Notes under the pieces: generated by a model | Told to the model about the DNA's origin: nothing | What the model saw: only the letters and a program-made list of their open reading frames with translations | The model's database searches: none | Assembly (NCBI GenBank): GCA_002454415.1 | Contig: DKIT01000192.1 | Span: 301-8,336, forward strand | Direction: 5' to 3' | Source of the DNA: Sphingobacterium sp. UBA6711 | GTDB lineage: Bacteria; Bacteroidota; Bacteroidia; Sphingobacteriales; Sphingobacteriaceae | Length of the DNA stretch: 8,036 nucleotides | Made by a program: the position numbers and the translations under genes | Part shown: piece after piece, positions 1 through 5,474 of the stretch | Numbering within the stretch: position 1 is the first letter of the stretch | How the letters are laid out: every line of letters begins with the position of its first letter

Positions 1-59
1 GATGTAAATAACAAAAATGTGCTCTAAAATATTTTCTAAAAATAAATAGAAAAATTATT

Positions 60-92
60 ACGCCAGTTATGCTATATAAAGCAATAAGGCGT
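60..92. repeat. Imperfect hairpin, possible terminator
   Basis: ACGCC at 60-64 pairs with GGCGT at 88-92. TTA and TGC at 67-72 pair with GCA and TAA at 81-87, with small bulges and an AT loop. Read on the minus strand, the stem is followed by a T-rich stretch (complement of bases 35-59), so it could end a minus-strand transcript. No gene is visible that would use it, and it may be a leftover of a mobile element. Confidence 0.3.
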
Positions 93-197
93 TTATGAAA
101 CATATAATGTAATTGTTTTAAAAACTTATCGGTTTTTCTCATATGGTTTAAAATTCGCTAATAGAATATATGCTAGCTTGTAATTAACGTTATTCGT

Positions 198-392
198 ATG
201 GTCGCTAAACAATCCACTTTAATTACAAGACTAGAGCAGCGGATGTGATCCCTCTAATTGTCTGGCAGTAAACTGAATTGGAGAATATCATATCATCGAT
301 TCTCGTATGAATTTACAAAATCTTATTCATTATTGTCAATTTTAGTGCTTTTACTTATACAAATTTTCACGTGGATTTTGATGAAATACTAA
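198..392 (+). pseudogene. Possible decayed small membrane protein, mobilization-protein-like
   Basis: Reading from ATG 198 gives a coiled-coil-like start (TLITRLEQRM), a TGA at 246 and a TAA at 255. About 44 open codons follow, ending at TAA 390. This part contains a convincing single membrane segment near 327-383 (SLLSILVLLLIQIFTWIL). A coiled coil next to one membrane helix is the layout of small proteins encoded beside relaxases on Bacteroidota mobilizable elements, and the flavour is similar. That match is from memory and weak. It could instead be chance open sequence in AT-rich DNA. No other mobilization gene is seen. Confidence 0.25.
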
Positions 393-561
393 TTTATATC
401 TAATTGGCGGTTTTTTCCTTAAAATGTAAATATAATACTATTAAATGTTGAAATTAATTCGGTAGCCTTTCACTTCATACTATCCATTTAATTAAGCCTA
501 AGGGGTTATCACAGTGGTTTTTAGTTATAAAAAATTACTAAATTTAATAAAATTAAAATTT

Positions 562-1617
562 ATGAAAGAAACAGTTTTTAATTTGATTGAAAACGAAAGC
601 GAAAATACAAAGTTAGATTTTAAATCACAGCAATACCCGATTGATAAGGGCAATATTAGGAAATCCGAATTTTTAAAAGACATGTCTGCTTTTGCCAACC
701 TGCCCAACAAAGAAGACAAATATATTATAGTTGGGATCGAAGAAAAAAATGGAATTGCAGTCGGTTTTAAATCTATCGAAAAATTGCATGATCAAGCATC
801 ATATCAACAGTTTTTAAACCAATATATTGAACCGGAGATAAATTTCGAATATAGAGAGATTTTATACCAGGGGCATCGATTAGCGTATTTTAGACTATTT
901 AACAATAATAATAAGCCTTACTTATTTAAAAAAGAATACAATGACAACCATCCCAAAGGAAGTCATTATCGAATAGGTACAGGTTTTGTACGCACAGGAA
1001 CTTCAACGCGCGAGCTGAGACGAGATGATTTTGAGAAAATTTATTCTGAACGATGCGCCAAAAAAGATCGTAGCGAAGACATAGATTTCGAATTAGCGCT
1101 TGGAGCATTTGAATCTGAGGAATTACGATATCTTGGTTATATAAAACATCTTCAAATTGATATAAATAATAGATCAAATACTTCAATCGACTTGGATGTT
1201 GAAGCTAAAGTTTATAATATTAAAAATAAGGTAGAAGCTTGCTGCACCCAATGGGTAGAAGAGAAATTGTATCGAAATAAGAGGGATAAGAGCATGTTTG
1301 CTTACACTACTTATTTAGACAAAATTATCCCACCATATTCGTTTATTGACATGAATGTTGAATTTGAGAATTGCAAAGCTTATTCTAAGTACGAAATTAC
1401 AGCAAAAAAAGGTGCTCTTACTGCTGTCCGCGTAAAACAGAAAGGAGCACTAGCGAATATATTTAACGGTCAGATTGCGCTAATATTTTCACAGACTGCT
1501 GAATTAAAAATAGAGCTTATTGTTCGAAGTGATGATTTTGCAGATGGTCTGAAGATCTTCACTTACTATTTTTCTAAAGATGATATCGATGAGATTATAG
1601 ATCCTTATGATCTATAA
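562..1617 (+). CDS. AlbA_2/Schlafen-type putative DNA- or RNA-binding protein
   Basis: The N-terminal 150 or so residues match the AlbA_2 (formerly AAA_4) domain: E-x-L-D-F-K near residues 14-21, the segment KSEFLKDMSAFAN at 34-46, and the strand YIIVGIEE at 54-61. The R-x-G-T-S-T-R-E element near 145-152 is the usual end of this domain. AlbA_2 occurs in Schlafen proteins, transcription regulators and bacterial defence-island proteins, where it is thought to bind or cut nucleic acid. The C-terminal 190 residues are mixed alpha/beta and I do not recognise them. There is no helix-turn-helix, helicase or membrane segment. I prefer ATG 562 (351 aa) because the domain begins immediately after it. 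A GTG at 514 would add 16 residues rich in lysine, leucine and isoleucine, outside the family pattern. No clear Shine-Dalgarno precedes either start. The gene stands alone, ends in a strong inverted repeat and is very AT-rich, which suggests horizontal transfer. The fold is fairly sure; the function is not. Confidence 0.75.
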   Translation: MKETVFNLIENESENTKLDFKSQQYPIDKGNIRKSEFLKDMSAFANLPNKEDKYIIVGIEEKNGIAVGFKSIEKLHDQASYQQFLNQYIEPEINFEYREILYQGHRLAYFRLFNNNNKPYLFKKEYNDNHPKGSHYRIGTGFVRTGTSTRELRRDDFEKIYSERCAKKDRSEDIDFELALGAFESEELRYLGYIKHLQIDINNRSNTSIDLDVEAKVYNIKNKVEACCTQWVEEKLYRNKRDKSMFAYTTYLDKIIPPYSFIDMNVEFENCKAYSKYEITAKKGALTAVRVKQKGALANIFNGQIALIFSQTAELKIELIVRSDDFADGLKIFTYYFSKDDIDEIIDPYDL

Positions 1618-1621
1618 TCTC
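1591..1621 (+). terminator. Perfect 13-bp stem-loop spanning the AlbA_2 stop codon
   Basis: GAGATTATAGATC (1591-1603) and GATCTATAATCTC (1609-1621) are exact reverse complements separated by a 5-base loop. The stop codon TAA (1615-1617) lies inside the right arm. The stem is AT-rich and is followed by an AT-rich stretch, not a clean T tract. It could be an intrinsic terminator, an RNA-stabilising 3' hairpin or a protein-binding dyad; terminator is the simplest reading. Confidence 0.55.
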
Positions 1622-2084
1622 ACTTTATTATAATATATTCCATTTAGAAAATTAAGGTTAAGAAGATAAATCAATTATGACATTTAACCAATTTTTTTTG
1701 AAATCAAACTATCAATAAACTAAAAAGTAGATTGGACCAATTATAATCATCTTTAACATGCTTCTTGCTTCTCCGAAGACCGATCATCCTCAAATAAAGA
1801 TATTTTTTTGGAGAGATAATACCGTATTAGAATTATTTTACGGTAAAGGTGGCTTAGCCATCGGAATGGAAAAGGCTGGACTTAAATGTGTCGCATTAAA
1901 TTAAATAGACAAATGGGCAGCAGAGAGCTTGCGTAAAATGATCCTATTTAACCATAAACGTTAGAAAAAGCAATATAAGCTAAAATATTAACAAACAAAA
2001 TCAACAGGGACAATGTCCTTAGAAAAAGGACTCGATAGTGGTTATGTTTGACGCATTACTACCTATTATCCCTGAATTTGAACA
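1618..2084. other. Degenerate region between AlbA_2 gene and vsr
   Basis: No intact gene lies here. Bases 1618-1757 show nothing recognisable. Bases 1758-1964 hold a cytosine methyltransferase stub, listed separately. Bases 1965-2084 have stops in all forward frames except one short stretch entering vsr, and I find no trace of the later methyltransferase motifs. A small hairpin (GGAC-AAT-GTCC at 2007-2017, with another GGAC at 2027-2030) is present but has no evident role. Confidence 0.6.
1758..1964 (+). pseudogene. C5-cytosine DNA methyltransferase, N-terminal remnant
   Basis: From ATG 1758 the frame reads through VLELFYGKGGLAIGMEKAG, a good match to motif I of C5-cytosine methyltransferases (usually D/E-L-F-A-G-x-G-G-x-x-x-G), the SAM-binding loop. 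It continues LKCVALN-stop-IDKWAAESLRK, which matches the motif II region, where families of this type usually have N-E-I-D. The TAA at 1902 is therefore most simply a Glu codon GAA changed to TAA. Similarity ends near 1940 and the frame closes with TAG at 1962. The catalytic PC motif (IV), the target-recognition region and the C-terminal motifs are absent, so roughly 300 residues have been deleted. The Y-x-K in place of A-x-A or S-x-A in motif I also suggests drift. The position directly before vsr is the classic dcm-vsr arrangement. Identity as a methyltransferase fragment is quite sure; it cannot be active. Confidence 0.75.
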
Positions 2085-2567
2085 ATGGCAAACTACGATG
2101 ATGAAAATGATAGGATACATGTACCACGCTTTGAAGAATCAGCTGGTTTCTATACGACCTCAAAGCGAAGCTATAATATGTCCAAGATCAGAAGCCGCAA
2201 TTCCAAACCTGAACTCATCCTTCGAAAGGCGCTATGGTCAAACAATATCCGATTTCGCCTTCACGACAAATCACTTCCGGGAACTCCCGACATCGTAATC
2301 AAAAAATACAAATTAGCGATATTTGTGGATGGTGAATTTTGGCATGGATTCGACTGGAAAAACAATAAAGAGCGCATTAAATCCAACCGCCTATTCTGGA
2401 TTGCCAAAATCGAACGCAACATGCAAAAGGATATGCGTGTGAATAAAGCCCTACGTGATATGGACTATGTGGTATTCCGGTTCTGGACACAAGATATTCT
2501 CAAAAATCTTCCAAGAGTACTGAATCAGATAGAACTGTTCTTAGAAACTCGCAAACTCTGGAAATAG
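2085..2567 (+). CDS. vsr: Very short patch repair (Vsr) DNA mismatch endonuclease
   Basis: Vsr nicks DNA 5' of the T in T:G mismatches that arise when 5-methylcytosine deaminates in the site of a partner methyltransferase. This starts repair back to C:G. Family signatures are clear: RSYNMSKIRSRNSKPELILRKAL (28-50), LPGTPDIVI (64-72) with the catalytic aspartate at D69 (D51 in E. coli Vsr), FVDGEFWHG (80-88) and KIERNMQKD (108-116). At 160 aa it has the normal length plus a short N-terminal extension (HVPRFEESAGFYTT) that I associate with Bacteroidota members. The protein has no cysteine, so the structural zinc site of E. coli Vsr (Cys66, His71, Cys73, Cys117) is missing, and the E. coli Thr63-His64 pair is Val-Asp here. 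The partner methyltransferase just upstream survives only as a stub. The gene converges tail to tail with the HNH gene, 5 bases apart. Start ATG 2085 lacks a strong Shine-Dalgarno; ATG 2178 (within YNMSK) would lose the N-terminal extension. Confidence 0.9.
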   Translation: MANYDDENDRIHVPRFEESAGFYTTSKRSYNMSKIRSRNSKPELILRKALWSNNIRFRLHDKSLPGTPDIVIKKYKLAIFVDGEFWHGFDWKNNKERIKSNRLFWIAKIERNMQKDMRVNKALRDMDYVVFRFWTQDILKNLPRVLNQIELFLETRKLWK

Positions 2568-2572
2568 TTAAA

Positions 2573-3532
2573 TCATCCTTTAAAAACGTTTTCCCGATGC
2601 CAAGCTAAGTTTTCTTGCGACGGATAATACCGTTGTACATGAGGAAGCAAAATCGACCGCCCATTTAATTTTGACAGACTGTAGGGATGATCGACCAGCT
2701 CATCAATATGAGTGGAAACCATAATGGTGTAATCCTCGTCCACACTGACCAGTCCCCTATCAAACGCACGGTGCAGATTTGGACAGAGCGCTATACCGTT
2801 CGTTACCTTGTCATCATGTGTAACAGCAAATGGCACAATGTGACAAGCATCGATAAAGTTGTACTTGAAAGTTGACCGCATACGCATGCCTGTCATAGCA
2901 CAGGTGTCCTGATAGAGCTGCGGGATATAGCGTTTGAACAATCCGGATCTGACAAATACATCTTCCTCGGTCTGAATAGAAATATGTTTGTACTGTTCCT
3001 CTGGCTCATTCAGCACCAATGATTGCACTTCATGGTAAAAGCCATCATTCAATTGCTTATGACGATAGTATACTAGCCGCTCCTCAGGAAAGTAAACAGA
3101 AAGTAGCTGATCCCGAACTATGGTGCGGTTGAATGGATCACTAAGCAACATAGCTAATTTATCATCGAACGAACCATATGCCACCACTTCCGAGAGTACC
3201 ATGACACTTTTGATATGTGCATTGATCTGAAAACCGGGATTTGAATATAGGTGCCAGAAATTTTCCCCGGCAGCCTTATCCGACTGCAGGTAATAGAAAG
3301 GCTGTGTAAAATCTGGCTGATGTGCTGTGCGTACCAATAAGCGCCAGTTTTCCTGAAATAGCCCAACAAGATCAACACTAACTTCAAAGTGATTGTTGAT
3401 CACGATACCCTTTTCAATCAATTCAACCAAAGTCAAGAGCAAGATCGGCTTATGCGGTGCCAATCCATATTTTGTATTTGCCCTTTTCACACGGGCGAAA
3501 GCATTGAGATAAACTTGCAGATCCGGATTCAT
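2573..3532 (-). CDS. HNH endonuclease with sulfur-binding-like N-terminal domain
   Basis: The C-terminal third carries an HNH_2-type nuclease motif: CAMTG at 211-215, DACHIVPF at 228-235 with the first His at H231, N245-G in the middle, and NLHRAFDRG at 252-260 with H254. The N-terminal half has KYGLAPHKPILLL (21-33) and a later QPFYYL...FWHL block (76-95). These resemble the sulfur-binding domain (SBD) of type IV restriction enzymes such as ScoMcrA, which recognise phosphorothioate-modified DNA through a proline-containing hydrophobic pocket. The protein (319 aa) is therefore probably a modification-dependent restriction nuclease. The HNH part is secure; the SBD reading is from memory of the family and the ligand is inference. 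It is a lone gene with its own candidate promoter and no partner methyltransferase. It is richer in G+C than the AlbA_2 gene. The start ATG at 3530-3532 fits the position of the domain. Confidence 0.85.
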   Translation of the reverse strand: MNPDLQVYLNAFARVKRANTKYGLAPHKPILLLTLVELIEKGIVINNHFEVSVDLVGLFQENWRLLVRTAHQPDFTQPFYYLQSDKAAGENFWHLYSNPGFQINAHIKSVMVLSEVVAYGSFDDKLAMLLSDPFNRTIVRDQLLSVYFPEERLVYYRHKQLNDGFYHEVQSLVLNEPEEQYKHISIQTEEDVFVRSGLFKRYIPQLYQDTCAMTGMRMRSTFKYNFIDACHIVPFAVTHDDKVTNGIALCPNLHRAFDRGLVSVDEDYTIMVSTHIDELVDHPYSLSKLNGRSILLPHVQRYYPSQENLAWHRENVFKG

Positions 3533-3547
3533 CGGAAATAAAGTTAG

Positions 3548-3555
3548 TAAAGATA
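3548..3555 (-). promoter_or_regulatory. Candidate -7 element for the HNH gene
   Basis: On the minus strand the octamer TATCTTTA matches the Bacteroidota -7 consensus TAnnTTTG at all specified bases except the last. It lies 15 bases before the HNH start codon. I see no convincing -33 TTTG at the right distance. The same TATCTTTAC string occurs before the Nudix gene at 4141-4149. Confidence 0.3.
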
Positions 3556-3620
3556 ATCTGAATTGAAAACGATTATTCTAAACCTCTCTTCTACACGAAC
3601 TCGTTAGCTATGAAAACCAA

Positions 3621-3714
3621 CCTTTAGACCTCTAGGCTGCAAGTGCGCTGTTCTATTTTAGAACACGCCAACAAAATACCGATCTGCCAACGGATGGCTT
3701 CAATACACTCCAAA
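3621..3714 (+). pseudogene. Relic of the 5' end of a second mutT copy
   Basis: Bases 3621-3700 align without gaps to 4703-4782, the start of the mutT gene downstream, with 63 of 80 bases identical and two blocks of 10 identical bases. Translated in the mutT frame it reads LQVRCSILEHANKIPICQR, clearly the first strand of a MutT protein. The start codon position holds AGG instead of ATG, and the sequence stops resembling mutT near 3702, just before the stop codon of the opposing Nudix gene. It cannot encode a product. It shows Cys (TGT) at the codon where the longer copy has TGA. It is either an old duplicate or the end of a rearranged block. Confidence 0.7.
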
Positions 3715-4119
3715 CTAGTCTATTAAGCGCTGCTTTTTCAATTCTTCCAATATAAGGATGTCTACTGCAGAGGTTCTATATCTATCTTCATATTTTATCC
3801 ACTCAAATGACTCGACTTCATTAGAAGCCTTTAATGTTCCACTGAAATCAGAGAAATAGCATACCATTCGTACTAAAACTCCCGGTTCATGGCCATCAGC
3901 CTGGGCTTCAAAACTTCCAAAGAATTTCACGGTACCTTCCAATATATGAACATTAAGCTCCTCTAAAATTTCCCTTTTAAGACATTCTACATCTGATTCA
4001 TTGTTTTCTCTTTTTCCGCCAGGAAAGTAAAGCTTGTTTTTTGATTTGGAAAGGGTACTGAGAACACTATTGTTATTAATATGAATCAAAGCCACCTTGT
4101 CTATTATTTTATTCATCAT
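3715..4119 (-). CDS. Nudix hydrolase family protein
   Basis: The Nudix box is complete: G35-x5-E41-x7-R49-E50-I-L-E53-E54-L-N-V. The catalytic helix holds the metal-binding glutamates E50, E53 and E54; the usual glycine after EE-x is Asn56, a common variation. The N-terminal strand KVALIHINNNSVL and the LYFPGGK turn are typical. At 134 aa it has the usual length of a single-domain Nudix enzyme. Such enzymes cleave nucleoside diphosphates linked to another group (X), and short stand-alone members often clean oxidised nucleotides or process nucleotide sugars; the substrate cannot be read here. The sequence around QADGHEPGVLVRMVCYFSDF resembles many uncharacterised Nudix proteins and is not MutT itself. 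There are two possible ATGs in tandem (4117 and 4114). It has its own candidate promoter with a 6-bp dyad. Its stop abuts the mutT relic. Confidence 0.88.
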   Translation of the reverse strand: MMNKIIDKVALIHINNNSVLSTLSKSKNKLYFPGGKRENNESDVECLKREILEELNVHILEGTVKFFGSFEAQADGHEPGVLVRMVCYFSDFSGTLKASNEVESFEWIKYEDRYRTSAVDILILEELKKQRLID

Positions 4120-4141
4120 ACGTTTTTTTTAATATAACACG

Positions 4142-4164
4142 TAAAGATAGTCAAACTCGACTAT
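4142..4164 (-). promoter_or_regulatory. Candidate promoter and dyad operator of the Nudix gene
   Basis: On the minus strand TATCTTTA (4142-4149) resembles the Bacteroidota -7 box and ends 22 bases before the first ATG. Overlapping it is an exact inverted repeat, ATAGTC (4147-4152) and GACTAT (4159-4164), with a 6-base spacer. A repressor bound there would cover the promoter. No regulator gene is nearby, and a 6-bp dyad can occur by chance. Confidence 0.3.
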
Positions 4165-4283
4165 TTCATTTTGTTTTTGATCTGCATGGAATTGCTAACT
4201 TAGTCAGCATATCGAGCGATGAACAATAATATAGCGGCATTCATAGATTGACAGATAGATAATCAGTTTAAACCATCAAAACA

Positions 4284-4493
4284 TCAGGAGCGATGAAATC
4301 TGATCTCCAGTGCTGCATATCGACGTGTCATCGCTTGAACAGCGAATTCCCTATTCTCGAACTTTCCCTCATCCCATTTCCAATAAACTGGATATAGCTT
4401 TTCCTTAGGATCGATGAGTACGCGCCAGGCTTCGAAACGGGTACCGTAAGTTTCTCTAATAATTTCGATATGTTCTTTGAATTCAGTCATCAC
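4284..4493 (-). CDS. Small protein of unknown function
   Basis: The 69-residue product is soluble and mixed in charge, with an aromatic centre (YPVYWKWDEGKFENREFA) and no signal peptide, membrane segment or cysteine. I do not recognise a family. Reasons to believe it is real are the even amino-acid composition, an ordinary mix of codons, a start with two ATGs in a row (4491 and 4488), and its position on the same strand as the adjacent Nudix gene. It lies 165 bases upstream of that gene, so the two probably have separate promoters. No clear Shine-Dalgarno is seen. It may be a lineage-specific gene or a chance open frame. Confidence 0.5.
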   Translation of the reverse strand: MMTEFKEHIEIIRETYGTRFEAWRVLIDPKEKLYPVYWKWDEGKFENREFAVQAMTRRYAALEIRFHRS

Positions 4494-4563
4494 AATTTGG
4501 TTCTATTCAAATTTACATATAACGGCTAATTATGTATAGTAATTAACAGAAGAAACCTGGAAA

Positions 4564-4581
4564 ATTCTTTCGATAAAGAAT
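4564..4581. repeat. Short perfect inverted repeat, 7-bp arms
   Basis: ATTCTTT (4564-4570) and AAAGAAT (4575-4581) flank a 4-base loop in the gap between the small minus-strand gene and mutT. The stem has one G:C pair only and no T tract follows, so it is unlikely to terminate transcription. It might be an operator; nothing else supports a role. Confidence 0.25.
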
Positions 4582-4715
4582 CTTGACCTTTATGATTGTG
4601 ATAGCTACGTTCTGAAAATCCACAGTTAATTCAGCAGACTGTATTCTACGAAAAACCTGTATTTAATCTATTATAAGCGATTCTATTGTGAGATAATCTT
4701 TACCTTTAAACTACT

Positions 4716-5111
4716 ATGCTGCAAGTAACCTGAGCGATAATAGAACACGCCAATGAAATACTGATCTGCCAACGGTCGGCTTCGATGAAACTTCCGTTGA
4801 AATGGGAGTTTCCGGGGGGAAAGATCGAAACTGGAGAATCCAAAGAAGACTGCCTACACAGAGAAATCAAAGAGGAGATCAATATTGATATCACCATACG
4901 CAAAGCGCTCACTATGGTTGAGCATCAATATGCTGACTTTTCGCTGCAGCTCTACCCTTTTGTATGTAGCCTACAATCTGGAGAAGTAAAGGTACTGGAG
5001 CATGCCCAGGCAATTTGGGTAGCGATAGATCAACTGCTTGACTATGACTGGGCTGAAGCTGACCTGCCTATTGTAAAGGAGTATATCGCTTATACTACAT
5101 CAATTAAATAA
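4716..5111 (+). pseudogene. mutT: mutT-type Nudix pyrophosphohydrolase interrupted by TGA at codon 6
   Basis: MutT hydrolyses 8-oxo-dGTP to its monophosphate, keeping oxidised guanine out of DNA. From ATG 4716 the frame reads MLQVT, then TGA (4731-4733), then AIIEHANEILICQRSASMK and on to TSIK. Without the stop this is a full-length 131-residue MutT-type protein. The WEFPGGK turn precedes an intact Nudix box: GKIETGE, then REIKEEINI with the three metal-binding glutamates. Family members commonly have Cys or Ala at the stop position, and the relic copy at 3621 has Cys (TGT), so a TGT or TGC to TGA change is the simplest cause. The first ATG after the stop is at 4785 and would give a 108-residue protein lacking the first beta strand, which is part of the core sheet, so activity is doubtful. 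No other decay is visible; the lesion is recent or the base is wrong. Confidence 0.8.
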
Positions 5112-5474
5112 GAGCAGCCATCTGAGTACATAAAAGCCCTAAAACAAAAAGAGCTTCCCTCTAACCGGCAGAAGGAAGCAATTTGGCTAGTTGGCAGTTT
5201 CTACTAAGGCTATCATTATGAAAGCCTCCTAAGATTTTAACATCAATTTGTTAAGGAGATCAAAGTGATTTTTATCCCTAATATTCGAAATTAGTTGGAT
5301 CATAATATATTATTAAATGGCGTACTCTAAACATACTATACTTATACAAGGCTTATTACTTCTCCAAAGAGGTTCTCTTAAATAAAGCTCATGTTTATTG
5401 ATCTTGCATAGCTGTGTTTTTTCTTCGGATTCATTAAGGTCTTTCGTCCAGCTTCTCCCTGTCAGAACAATCAT
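5112..5474. other. Non-coding gap with several small dyads
   Basis: No convincing gene lies here. A minus-strand ATG frame at 5303-5229 would encode only 24 residues (ending DLLNKLMLKS) and is not recognisable. The stretch holds a terminator-like hairpin at 5141-5179 (listed separately) and two competing structures at 5226-5258: CTCCTAA with TTAAGGAG, or TTAACA with TGTTAA. There is also AGGCT/AGCCT around 5205-5227 and an AT-only AATAAA/TTTATT pair near 5382-5401. The last lies just downstream of the secreted-protein gene on its strand and might serve as a weak 3' end. Confidence 0.5.
5141..5179 (-). terminator. Rho-independent-like terminator reading leftward
   Basis: GCTTCC (5153-5158) pairs with GGAAGC (5174-5179) across a 15-base loop. 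On the minus strand the stem is followed by TCTTTTTGTTTT, a good U tract. It would end leftward transcripts coming from the secreted-protein gene about 300 bases away, and keep them from running antisense into mutT. On the plus strand there is no T tract. Confidence 0.45.

Larger units (their letters stand above)
1..513. other. AT-rich non-coding region left of the AlbA_2 gene
   Basis: No intact gene is visible on either strand. The stretch is strongly AT-rich. It holds an imperfect hairpin at 60-92 and a possible decayed reading frame at 198-392, both listed separately. I find no tRNA or rRNA pattern and no direct-repeat array. The composition is like that of the following AlbA_2 gene and lower in G+C than the right half of the window, which fits an acquired or decaying segment. 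Confidence 0.6.

Noticed and set aside
228..300. Possible tRNA-like stretch
   Set aside because: I tried to fold it as a cloverleaf; there is no T-loop consensus GTTCRA and no matching acceptor stem.
281..304. Inverted repeat GAGAAT...ATTCTC
   Set aside because: Six-base arms with a 12-base loop in AT-rich DNA, inside a possible relic frame. No promoter or terminator context supports it.
1821..1844. Inverted repeat ACCGTA...TACGGT
   Set aside because: It falls within the methyltransferase motif I coding region, has a 12-base loop and no terminator-like context. It is probably chance.
2038..2298. Open frame overlapping the start of vsr, beginning MVMFDALLPIIPEFEQW
   Set aside because: It runs in another frame through the well-conserved vsr coding sequence. 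Its part after 2120 has no protein-like character, and it lacks a start signal. The first 20 or so codons look reasonable and might be the tail of a lost gene, but this cannot be shown.
4731..4733. TGA in mutT as a selenocysteine codon
   Set aside because: The aligned relic has Cys here, which made it tempting. But no stem-loop resembling a bacterial SECIS follows within about 40 bases, the position is not catalytic in Nudix enzymes, and codon 6 selenocysteine would be unprecedented in this family.
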